From Balneolaceae bacterium UBA3186 (GTDB lineage: Bacteria; Bacteroidota; Rhodothermia; Balneolales; Balneolaceae), in the NCBI GenBank assembly GCA_002364085.1, contig DEXK01000003.1:1-64000 (forward strand): a stretch of 64,000 bases of DNA. The letters are read 5' to 3'. Positions 57,048 to 64,000 of the stretch are shown one piece after another (position 1 is the stretch's first letter; the number at the start of each line of letters is the position of its first letter). A program made the position numbers and the translations under genes. Under the pieces are notes generated by a model. That model worked only from the letters and a program-made list of their open reading frames with translations, did not search any database and had not been told where the DNA came from.

Positions 57048-57581
57048 ATGAAATACTTTTCAAGCATTTTATTAATGGCGTTGATCGCTGTAACAGTTCA
57101 GGCTCAGGATGCCGATAGTTTCTTTCACAGAGGAGCAAATTCGTACATTAACTCGCAACTGAATCAGGCTATTAAAATAGTTGATGAAGGGCTGTTTCAA
57201 TACCCGAATGATGCCAAACTTAATGCGCTGAAACAAAAGCTGGAAGAAGAGAAAGAAAAGCAGCAACAGCAGCAACAAAATCAGCAAAACCAGAATCAGG
57301 AGCAGGAACAACAAGAGCAGGATCAGCAGGAACAAAACCAGGATCAGCAACAGGAGAATCAGGAGCAAAACGAAGAATTGCAGCAGGAACAGGAACAAGG
57401 CGAGGGTAGCGAAGAAAATGAACCTAAACCTGAAGAAGGAAAGGAAATTGATTCCAAAGAAATAAGTAAAGAAGATGCTGAAAAGATCCTGAAAGCTCTG
57501 GCTCAGAAAGAAAAAGAATTGTTGAAAGACTTCAAGAAAAAGAAATCAAAAGACAGTGCTACGCATGATAAAGACTGGTAA
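57048..57581 (+). CDS. Q/E/N-rich Bat-operon protein
   Basis: This 177-residue protein has a signal peptide ending near residue 19 (TVQAQ) and one TPR-like pair (ADSFFHRGANSYINSQLNQAIKIVDEGL). About 65 residues of low complexity follow, made of Gln, Glu and Asn, with a charged C terminus (DAEKILKALAQKEKELLKDFKKKK). It resembles a second BatC-type protein. It overlaps the BatD gene. Confidence 0.7.
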   Translation: MKYFSSILLMALIAVTVQAQDADSFFHRGANSYINSQLNQAIKIVDEGLFQYPNDAKLNALKQKLEEEKEKQQQQQQNQQNQNQEQEQQEQDQQEQNQDQQQENQEQNEELQQEQEQGEGSEENEPKPEEGKEIDSKEISKEDAEKILKALAQKEKELLKDFKKKKSKDSATHDKDW

Positions 57582-59319
57582 CAAGCTGGCAATACTTTTT
57601 TTCTTATTAATTTCTCTATTTGCCAATTCGATGGTGTTGGCTCAGGAAGTAACTGTACAGGCAACACTTTCTGAAAACAATATATTTGAAGGTGAATCTG
57701 TACAACTTGATATTGCCATTTCGGGTACGGCACTTAATTCTTTGGAACGCCCGGAAATTCCATCAATCTCAGGACTTAGATATCTCCCCAATAGAACAAT
57801 ATCCGGCAGTAATTATACCTACGTAAATGGGAAGCCATCTTTAACACAAAGTTATGGTTTTCAATTTATTGCTCAAACGCCGGGGAGCTACACGGTACCA
57901 TCAATAAAAGTAACCGTAAACGGAAAAGATTTTACTACAAAACCGATAGCATTCAAAGTACTGGATCCAAAAACAATTGATAACGGAAACGCAGAAAGAG
58001 CACCCGACATTTATGTAAGATTAGAGCCAAGTACAACCGATCCGGTAGTTGGTCAGCAAGTAGTTGCTGATGTTGTGCTTTATTTTAAAAGCGAAATTGA
58101 TGTATCGAATTACAACACTGTGCCGGGCTGGAAAGCAGAAGGCTTTTGGAAAGAAGAACTAAATAATCCGGCGCAAGCCAGAACCACCTCTGTTATAATA
58201 AATGGGATCAGATACAAGCGCGCCCGACTTTTACAATACGCTTTGTTTCCAACAAAAGCCGGGGAGCTTACTCTAAGTCCATATACTCTTACAGTAAGAA
58301 TTAGAAATACTAGAAGAACAGCCAGAGATCCATTCAACTTTAGTTTTGGCCAGGAAAACAAAGAATTAAAAACATTGCCGGTTACTTTGACTGTTGGGCG
58401 ACCACCAGCCATTGAAAATGCTGAATATATAGGAGCAGTTGGGGATTTTGAGATCGAAAGAACGATAAAGCCAAATTCGGCTTATGTTGGTGAAAGCATA
58501 GAGATAATAACAGAGATCAAAGGTTCAGGAAATTTGCCACTCCTAAATAAACCGGAATATGATTTTCCGGAGTCGTTGGAGTTGTATAATCCTCAAGAAA
58601 ATACAGTTATAACTCGAGATAACAGATTAATTGCAGGTTCAAAGGTTTTTACCGATATCATAATTGCAAGAAATGATGGCAGATATTCCATCCCTGAAAA
58701 AAGATTAGCCGCATTTAATCCGGATAAAGGCGAATACGAATATTTTACCTTGCCTGAATTAACTTTTGAAGCAAAAATAGATCCCAATGCAACGGTAACT
58801 TCATTGGAAGATATGCGGCTTGATATCGAACCTGTGATAGGATTAGTACAATGGAAACAAAAGTCACAAACCTATTTGAGAGAAAGAAGTTCTATTTGGG
58901 TGATGGTCTTTGTGCCTTTTCTGATATTTATGGGAGCCTTTGGATATAAATCCTATAACGACAAATTGAATAATGATTCAGGTTTTGCCAGATCAACCAG
59001 AGCAAAAGACAAAGCAATGGAAATATTAGAAGAGGCAAAAAATTCAGTCGATATTAAAGAAGGGTATCACAAGATTCAAAAAGCACTTTCGCAGTTTATA
59101 GCAGACAAACTGAATCTGCCAATTGCAGGGGTTTCGGGGCAAAGTTTAATTACGGAGATTCAAAAGAAAAGCGTAGATAATTCTGTAGTAATGGAGGCAA
59201 AGAGAATTTTTGACAAATGTGAAACCATAGCTTATGCACCAAATATTTCGCAGGAAGGATTAGAAGATGATGTGGACAAAACTAAACAACTGATCAAAGA
59301 TCTGGGGAAAGTTCTGTGA
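57565..59319 (+). CDS. batD: BatD family protein
   Basis: This protein of about 584 residues has a signal peptide (SMVLAQ) and BatD beta-sandwich repeats (VTVQATLSENNIFEGESVQLDIAISGT, PDIYVRLEPSTTDPVVGQQVVADVVLYF, IERTIKPNSAYVGESIEIITEIKGSG). It has a late transmembrane helix (about 445-462) and a cytoplasmic helical tail. ATG 57565 or GTG 57556 may start it; both overlap the upstream gene. A role in envelope stress or aerotolerance is by family only. Confidence 0.87.
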   Translation: MIKTGNKLAILFFLLISLFANSMVLAQEVTVQATLSENNIFEGESVQLDIAISGTALNSLERPEIPSISGLRYLPNRTISGSNYTYVNGKPSLTQSYGFQFIAQTPGSYTVPSIKVTVNGKDFTTKPIAFKVLDPKTIDNGNAERAPDIYVRLEPSTTDPVVGQQVVADVVLYFKSEIDVSNYNTVPGWKAEGFWKEELNNPAQARTTSVIINGIRYKRARLLQYALFPTKAGELTLSPYTLTVRIRNTRRTARDPFNFSFGQENKELKTLPVTLTVGRPPAIENAEYIGAVGDFEIERTIKPNSAYVGESIEIITEIKGSGNLPLLNKPEYDFPESLELYNPQENTVITRDNRLIAGSKVFTDIIIARNDGRYSIPEKRLAAFNPDKGEYEYFTLPELTFEAKIDPNATVTSLEDMRLDIEPVIGLVQWKQKSQTYLRERSSIWVMVFVPFLIFMGAFGYKSYNDKLNNDSGFARSTRAKDKAMEILEEAKNSVDIKEGYHKIQKALSQFIADKLNLPIAGVSGQSLITEIQKKSVDNSVVMEAKRIFDKCETIAYAPNISQEGLEDDVDKTKQLIKDLGKVL

Positions 59320-60080
59320 AAAAAGTATTGGCATTATCATTTCTTCTCAGTTTTACCGGAGTATTATTTGGACAATCTTCACCGCAACTTAATTTTGATG
59401 AAGCCAATAATTCACTGGAAAAAGGTAACTACAGAGAAGCTCTAAAAAGGTATCGACAAATTGAAGAGAATGACTTTATCTCCGGAGAACTGTTTTTAAA
59501 TATGGGAATCGCGTCTGTTCAAATCGATTCTTTGGGACTAGCAAAGTTCTACTTTTTGCAAGCTTCAAAATTTGAATCAACTCAGCAAAGTGCAGATCGG
59601 GCGCTGGATTTTGTGAACTCTCAATTCAGCAGGCAGTCTGCAAAACTTCCCAAATTGCCATGGGACAGAGCAGTAGATCACCTGAAAATAACTCCGGGTA
59701 CGTTCGGGTTGTTCGTGATCGGTTATTGCTTTGTTTGTCTGGCTATATTGCTGATCATAGCCGGGTGGTTTAATCTGATAAAGCTCCCGAAGCAAAAGAA
59801 TATTATCATTAGCTGTTTTACTGTAGCTGTACTTATAATTTCCTTAGCATATTATGTAGATTATGTGGATCAAAGATACGATGAAGCTGTGCTGATTGCA
59901 GATCAATCAACCGTTTCCGTTTCTCCAACTGAGAATGCAGAACTGATAAGTATGGCATACGAAGGCTATGACCTTACCATTGACCGGAAAAAAAGTGCAA
60001 CACAAGAAAACTGGTATTACATTAGATTAGGAAACGGACAATTCGGCTGGATAGAAGCCAAAGGAATCAAAATTTTATAA
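59316..60080 (+). CDS. batE: BatE-like TPR/SH3 protein
   Basis: This 254-residue protein has a signal peptide (GVLFGQ), a TPR-like region (FDEANNSLEKGNYREALKRYRQIEEND) and two transmembrane helices (about 130-152 and 160-180). A bacterial SH3 domain ends it (VSVSPTENAELISMAYEGYDLTIDRKKS, QFGWIEAKGIKIL). The GTG start overlaps the BatD stop (GTGA). This is the usual end of a Bat operon; BatA, BatB and MoxR are missing upstream. Confidence 0.85.
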   Translation: MKKVLALSFLLSFTGVLFGQSSPQLNFDEANNSLEKGNYREALKRYRQIEENDFISGELFLNMGIASVQIDSLGLAKFYFLQASKFESTQQSADRALDFVNSQFSRQSAKLPKLPWDRAVDHLKITPGTFGLFVIGYCFVCLAILLIIAGWFNLIKLPKQKNIIISCFTVAVLIISLAYYVDYVDQRYDEAVLIADQSTVSVSPTENAELISMAYEGYDLTIDRKKSATQENWYYIRLGNGQFGWIEAKGIKIL

Positions 60081-60092
60081 TTCAAAAAACTC

Positions 60093-61460
60093 ATGAGTAA
60101 ATCACAAGAGTACATCGATCAAAACATTAGCAAATTTGAAGAAGAACTGTTCGACCTGCTTCGCATTCCCAGCGTGAGTACCGATTCTTCCAAAAAACCT
60201 GCGATCAAAGAAGCGGCGAACTTTCTATTGAATCAGTTTGAATCTTTTGATCTTGAAAGAGTAGAATTATTTGAAACTCCGGGAAATCCAATTGTGTATG
60301 CCGAGCATTGTCCGCATGATGACAAACCAACCGTTTTAGTGTACGGTCATTATGATGTGCAACCATCCGACCCCGATGAATTGTGGGATTCTCCTGCTTT
60401 TGAACCGGTAGTAAAAGATGGAAATGTGTATGCTCGTGGAGCGAGTGATGATAAAGGTCAGTCGTATACACACGTAAAAGCGATCGAGTCTTTCAGAAAA
60501 ACTGGGCAGGAAATTCCTGTAAATGTGAAATTTATTCTGGAAGGAGAAGAAGAAATCGGTTCTCCGAATTTGGTTCCGTTTATCACTGAGCACAAAGACA
60601 TGCTGGAATGTGACATGGTGTTGATCTCAGATACTTCCATGTTTGGAAAAGATATGCCTTCCATCACTTACGGATTACGCGGCTTAGCTTATATGGAAGT
60701 AGAAGTGGTTGGACCAAACCGGGATCTGCACTCCGGCGTGTACGGCGGTGCGGTTGAAAACCCATTGAATGTTCTGTGTGAGATGATCGCCAAATTGAAA
60801 GATGAAGACGGAAGAATTCAGATTCCGGGCTTTTATGACAAAGTGATCGATCTTACAGATGCAGAAAGAGAAGCATCTGCAGCACTTCCGTTTGATGAAG
60901 AAGCTTATAAAAAGTCACTCGATATTGACGCCGTTCATGGTGAAAAAGGATACACAACTCACGAAAGAGCTTCGGCACGTCCCACTCTTGATGTAAACGG
61001 AATTTGGGGCGGATACACCAGCGAAGGAGCTAAAACCGTGCTTCCATCTAAAGCGAATGCAAAGATCAGTATGCGTTTGGTGCCGGATCAACACCCTAAA
61101 GAAATTGCAGAGTTATTCACAGAATATTTTAATTCCATCGCTCCGGATACGGTGAAAGTAAAAGTAACGGATCATCACGGTGGACATCCATCGGTAACCG
61201 ACCTTTCTTTTTACGGATTGAAAGCCGCTGCTCAGGCTTTTGAAGATGTGTTCGAAAAAGAAGTACTGTTTTCCCGTGAAGGCGGTTCCATTCCGATCGT
61301 TGCTGATTTCAAAAAAGTACTTGGTGTGGAATCTATTTTGATGGGTTTTGGAATTACGAGTGATGCCATTCATTCCCCAAATGAAAAATTCTCACTTCAG
61401 GATTTCCATAGAGGAATTAAAACCTCAGCAAGGTTTTTGGAGATCTTAGCAGAGGCTTAG
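60093..61460 (+). CDS. M20 family dipeptidase
   Basis: This 455-residue zinc dipeptidase has metal-site motifs VLVYGHYDVQPSDP, YARGASDDKGQ and FILEGEEEIGSPN, then a dimerisation insert (about 210-370) with DLHSGVYGGAV, and GGSIPIVADF with the final ligand region MGFGITSDAIHSPNE. It resembles CNDP-type cytosolic non-specific dipeptidases. It starts 12 bp after batE and may be co-transcribed. Confidence 0.93.
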   Translation: MSKSQEYIDQNISKFEEELFDLLRIPSVSTDSSKKPAIKEAANFLLNQFESFDLERVELFETPGNPIVYAEHCPHDDKPTVLVYGHYDVQPSDPDELWDSPAFEPVVKDGNVYARGASDDKGQSYTHVKAIESFRKTGQEIPVNVKFILEGEEEIGSPNLVPFITEHKDMLECDMVLISDTSMFGKDMPSITYGLRGLAYMEVEVVGPNRDLHSGVYGGAVENPLNVLCEMIAKLKDEDGRIQIPGFYDKVIDLTDAEREASAALPFDEEAYKKSLDIDAVHGEKGYTTHERASARPTLDVNGIWGGYTSEGAKTVLPSKANAKISMRLVPDQHPKEIAELFTEYFNSIAPDTVKVKVTDHHGGHPSVTDLSFYGLKAAAQAFEDVFEKEVLFSREGGSIPIVADFKKVLGVESILMGFGITSDAIHSPNEKFSLQDFHRGIKTSARFLEILAEA

Positions 61461-61844
61461 AATATTGAATATTGAACAGGGAATATTCAATGTTGAAGTG
61501 ACTCCATTTCCATGATCTTGTCATCCTTAGGGAACAAGGGGGGCCGGAAAGGCTGGGAATTGTTTTAACCACAGAGAACACAAAGGGGTTTGGGGATGGG
61601 ACTTTGATAATAATTTCTCATGAGTGAGCTATGTTCCGCGCACCAACTCTTCCAGAGTAGAATACGGTGACTACTCATAAATTTGGGCATTTTTAACTCT
61701 GGAAGAGTTAAGAGATTAAGTTGGTTTTGCCTCTCATTCCGAACGTCCCGTTCGGAATGCAAATTGGAAGCTCTGCTTCGGGTAAGCCAAAAGACTCGGG
61801 ATAAGAATGCAATTCAGAGTTAAGGGTCGCGGGTACCGCTACTT
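61461..61844. repeat. Gene-free interval with several palindromes
   Basis: No convincing gene lies here. ATTGAATATT/AATATTCAAT form a hairpin at 61464-61491. ACTCT-TCC-AGAGT (61646-61658) and its inverse ACTCT-GGA-AGAGT (61696-61708) face each other. CATTCCGAACG-TCC-CGTTCGGAATG stands at 61735-61759. A GTCATCCTTAGGG half-repeat lies near 61520. The composition suggests decayed dispersed repeats at the start of an accessory region. Confidence 0.6.
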
Positions 61845-62273
61845 CTATTTACTGTAGCAAACTCCTTCAAAAATAACTAAGTCTTGATTTATGGAGCAAT
61901 CAGTTATCTCATCAAACCAGAATTTGAAATGATTTGGCTTATTATTCTCTATCAGTTTTTCCAATAGCTCTCGAACAAGATAATCACCGAAGGTTAGTTT
62001 CGTAAGTACCTTATTTTCCAAAACCAGATCAATATCAGGATATCCTGCTTGGCCTAATTCATCTTGAGGTTCATCATAGCGAACGTCATCATCTTTAGAT
62101 TCCGATACCCACTGTTTGTATTCTGAGCTCATGAGTTCAATAATTATAGATTTCGGAATTTCACAAGTAAAGGCATGTTGGTTCATGTGACTTTTTGAAG
62201 AACTTAAACCCATTGGCGGAATCACGAAAGTATTCGCATTGATGTTTTTACCATCTACAGAGATATTAACCAT
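61845..62273 (-). CDS. Protein of unknown function (142 residues)
   Basis: I do not recognise this protein. It has no signal peptide or membrane segment. It is acidic in the middle (VSESKDDDVRYDEPQDELGQ) and ends with a beta-rich segment (HFKFWFDEITDCSINQDLVIFEGV). It is the last of four minus-strand ORFs in the accessory right edge. The 141 bp upstream hold no clear promoter. Confidence 0.55.
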   Translation of the reverse strand: MVNISVDGKNINANTFVIPPMGLSSSKSHMNQHAFTCEIPKSIIIELMSSEYKQWVSESKDDDVRYDEPQDELGQAGYPDIDLVLENKVLTKLTFGDYLVRELLEKLIENNKPNHFKFWFDEITDCSINQDLVIFEGVCYSK

Positions 62274-62414
62274 ATTGATATTGGAGGCTCTTCTTAAAGT
62301 TAATTTGATAGCAGTTTAGTAAAGTTAGTTCAGGGATGGAAATCTGAATTAACAAAAATAGTCTCTCCCTTATGTTAATGAGTCTGGCGGGAACAAGCCT
62401 TTGAAGATGTTAGA

Positions 62415-62948
62415 TTAACGGTTTATTAGTTGATTGATTTTTGGTTGAATTGTCCAAATTCCGATTGGGTAGAACCAAAGCATAAAAAAATACCCAAGAA
62501 AGTCTTCGAATTTTCCGCGCTTGCCCTCTGTCATTGATAGATGTTTCGATACAAAATAGATGGCATAAAACAGAGAATACATTGAGTAGAGGTGCATGGG
62601 GAAAATGGCAAATGAATATACATTATTGAATGTATCATTTTCCGGAACCATGATGTAAAGGATAAGAAGTGTAGAATAAAATAGAACGAAGTATAAATTG
62701 AAATTAAACAATTTTTGCTTGGAACCGATGGTCAGATCAGTATCTAACTGTTCGTACAAATAATTTCCGGATTCTTTTAACCAAAAAACCAAAAAGACCC
62801 ATGCACTTGACGAACCAATTAGACCGATGTAGTAAACAGGGTCACTATTCATAAGCAAGCCAATAAGTGTAGCCGGGAAGGAAAGAGCGGGAAATCCGAA
62901 AACAAGGAGGAAAAGTTTCCAGTGTTTAAGCCGTAGAAGAAAATTCAT
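62415..62948 (-). CDS. Small integral membrane protein of unknown function
   Basis: This 177-residue protein has about five hydrophobic segments (FLLVFGFPALSFPATLIGLLM, YIGLIGSSSAWVFLVFWL, LYFVLFYSTLLILYIMV, MYSLFYAIYFVSK, YFFMLWFYPIGIW). I recognise no family. The stop codon overlaps an ATCTAAC heptamer (62409-62415), which fits the RYYYAAC core of attC sites. It sits among single-gene units typical of integron cassettes. Confidence 0.65.
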   Translation of the reverse strand: MNFLLRLKHWKLFLLVFGFPALSFPATLIGLLMNSDPVYYIGLIGSSSAWVFLVFWLKESGNYLYEQLDTDLTIGSKQKLFNFNLYFVLFYSTLLILYIMVPENDTFNNVYSFAIFPMHLYSMYSLFYAIYFVSKHLSMTEGKRGKFEDFLGYFFMLWFYPIGIWTIQPKINQLINR

Positions 62949-62972
62949 TTAGTAATAATTTAGTTAGAGACC

Positions 62973-63051
62973 AGTCGAGTAAAAATTAACAAAGTTTCGA
63001 ACCAGCCTGCCCCGAGCATTCGGGGAGTCCGACTTAAAACGTTTGTTATAC
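62973..63051 (-). repeat. attC-like repeat, incomplete
   Basis: This copy shares about 55 bp with 63669-63740, including the CCCCGA-GCAT-TCGGGG hairpin. Its 5' core GTATAAC (63045-63051, minus strand) lies 7 bp after the stop of the preceding gene. The expected second arm and 3' core are missing, so it is probably degraded. Confidence 0.5.
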
Positions 63052-63058
63052 ACCATTT

Positions 63059-63631
63059 TTAAGGGCAATTAAGTTTAGGAATATCAGATCCAATAGCTGA
63101 TTTATTAACGACTTTTTTATAGCGAGATATTCTATTTCTGCAGAGGTAGTATTTGGCTGCTTTTTCATGATTTGTAACAAACATGGCTTCATCCATACTT
63201 ACTACTAAATTGAACTTATAAAGCTGATCAATTACATCTTCTGATAATTCCCGATTATCATCCCACCAAAGAAATAACTTTCCATCAACAATCGAATAAT
63301 TAGTTGGGACTCTTGAATCTTCCTCTTCGAATTCTTCAGCATAATAAGTGTTTAAATGATCACCAATAATTGTAATGCCAATTAAGTGATTGTATGGTTC
63401 ATCTGGAACCAATCTATATGAATATTCATGCTCATATTCACGCTTAATACTATGTAACGTATCTTCTACAATTACATAAAAAACTGAATCTGAATTAAAT
63501 AATTTTGAGTGGGTGAAATCGAGAATCGAATTTTCAATTGCATCCTCTTTGCTTCCAAATTGAACTAAAGATTCCTTCCAAGTACTACAGCTTATTAACA
63601 AAAATAATATGAGCAGAAATTGGAATCTCAT
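63059..63631 (-). CDS. Lipoprotein of unknown function
   Basis: This 190-residue protein has a lipoprotein signal (LLISCS, Cys about residue 15). The mature part recalls no family I know (YRLVPDEPYNHLIGITIIGDHL, YSIVDGKLFLWWDDNRELSEDVIDQLY). The gene is enclosed by exact 10-bp complementary ends, GTTATACACC upstream and GGTGTATAAC downstream. It therefore looks like one mobile cassette of about 600 bp. The start is ATG, 8 bp after the upstream boundary sequence. Confidence 0.7.
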   Translation of the reverse strand: MRFQFLLILFLLISCSTWKESLVQFGSKEDAIENSILDFTHSKLFNSDSVFYVIVEDTLHSIKREYEHEYSYRLVPDEPYNHLIGITIIGDHLNTYYAEEFEEEDSRVPTNYSIVDGKLFLWWDDNRELSEDVIDQLYKFNLVVSMDEAMFVTNHEKAAKYYLCRNRISRYKKVVNKSAIGSDIPKLNCP

Positions 63632-63642
63632 TCTTGTATGGT

Positions 63643-63747
63643 GTATAACGACCCCGCGTTTAAGCGGCGAGTCGAGTTTTAGTTATTAAAGTTTCGAACC
63701 AGCCTGCCCCGAGCATTCGGGGAGCCCGCTTGAAACGTTTGTTAGCT
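63643..63747 (-). other. attC-like recombination site
   Basis: On the minus strand the 5' core AGCTAAC (63741-63747) and 3' core GTTATAC (63643-63649) bracket two arms. CGTTTCAAGCGG (63726-63737) pairs with CCGCTTAAACG (63657-63667), leaving one unpaired base, as in integron attC sites. A CCCCGA/TCGGGG hairpin lies inside. Core heptamers deviate by one base each from RYYYAAC/GTTRRRY. The site lies directly between two ORFs. Confidence 0.55.
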
Positions 63748-63755
63748 GGCTGGTA

Positions 63756-64000
63756 TTAATCAATACTTTGTCTAAGTATAGCTGGATTAGTAATAATTTT
63801 TTCTTTTAAAATTGCTATGCATTCACTCTGTATTAGGGCAAGCCTTTCATTAGATACTGATTCAAGAGATATAATTCTTTTCTTTGTTTCAACATTCTGT
63901 GCTTTAAACCTATCTACAAAGTCTAAGCCATAGTTACCTAGTATTTTAGAAAAACGGATTAGGTGTCTATGATTTTTTAGTTCATTCAAAAAATTTTCAG
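63756..64000 (-). CDS. Protein of unknown function, 5' end outside window
   Basis: The reading frame stays open to the right edge, so the gene is partial; a TTG at 63989 is an internal candidate only. The visible 81 residues are helical and charged (RFSKILGNYGLDFVDRFKAQN, RLALIQSECIAILKEKI). There is no known family. Its stop lies 8 bp before the attC-like site, as in integron cassettes. Confidence 0.5.
   Translation of the reverse strand, partial: ENFLNELKNHRHLIRFSKILGNYGLDFVDRFKAQNVETKKRIISLESVSNERLALIQSECIAILKEKIITNPAILRQSID

Noticed and set aside
57072..57398. 108-residue minus-strand ORF, almost all Leu/Ile/Phe
   Set aside because: It is the complement of the Gln/Glu-rich tract of the Bat-type gene on the plus strand.
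61565..61762. 65-residue minus-strand ORF
   Set aside because: It runs through several palindromic repeats, has no family resemblance and ends in repeat sequence.
62280..62414. A third full attC site downstream of the membrane-protein gene
   Set aside because: Only the ATCTAAC core is convincing; no complementary arm or 3' core was found in the following 130 bp.
61461..64000. CRISPR array from the repeated units
   Set aside because: The repeats are about 55-105 bp, only two, and separated by whole genes, not by uniform spacers.

Overview
The window looks like chromosome from a marine, low-GC member of the Bacteroidota/Balneolota side of the tree, most like Balneolaceae (Balneola/Gracilimonas type). 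This rests on gene content, not on a marker-gene comparison. Supporting signs are a C-terminal sorting domain with a YPNPFNPSTTI motif, a PorQ-like type IX secretion protein, bacillithiol synthase BshA, Bat-type aerotolerance proteins, DUF5916 and DUF2911 proteins, TAnnTTTG-type promoter elements, frequent TTG/GTG starts and few Shine-Dalgarno sites.

Layout. 1-400: truncated copy of a non-coding, strongly palindromic repeat. 419-10501: LytTR two-component pair, a secreted DUF5916 protein, an intradiol-dioxygenase-like protein, DoxX, a metallo-beta-lactamase-fold enzyme, a carboxypeptidase-regulatory-domain protein, Xaa-Pro aminopeptidase and a SirB1-like protein. 10651-15523: DUF2254 protein, arginine deiminase, site-2 protease, small TPR lipoprotein, SmpB. 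15540-16770: second copy of the repeat, then RNase P RNA (minus strand) with an enlarged helix. 16899-22503: thiamine pyrophosphokinase, NrnA, HtrA-like protease with a response regulator, crotonase, CutA. 22652-28020: tRNA-Leu, trigger factor-ClpP-ClpX, a histidine kinase and an ECF sigma factor. 28172-33448: a tight minus-strand operon from porQ through a K+ channel, aroC, TPR and LysM proteins to a CPBP protease. 33542-39699: Mla-type lipid transport (permease, ATPase, MCE protein), a PpiD-like chaperone, ribD and ribE. 39703-43653: LptD, ROK kinase, FtsB-like protein. 43735-47240: PLD/nuclease/HhH fusion, sigma-28-like factor, two small unknown genes, tRNA-Lys. 47329-55491: thioredoxin-like protein, HIT protein, aroQ, flippase, amidohydrolase, DUF2911 protein, secreted CotH protein, BshA. 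55648-61460: YebC, four Bat-type proteins, an M20 dipeptidase. 61461-64000: accessory region of unknown minus-strand ORFs separated by repeats.

Most of the window is ordinary housekeeping: protein folding and degradation, envelope biogenesis, cofactor and aromatic biosynthesis. The unusual parts are non-coding. They are (a) a roughly 400-bp repeat in two copies whose long hairpin keeps its pairing through compensatory changes; (b) an RNase P RNA whose P12 region is expanded by a pair of opposed palindromes; and (c) the right edge, where single-ORF units are followed within 10 bp by attC-like sites. In the best-preserved unit the 10-bp boundary sequences are exact reverse complements, as expected of an integron gene cassette. 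No integrase, CRISPR array, rRNA or complete insertion sequence is visible.
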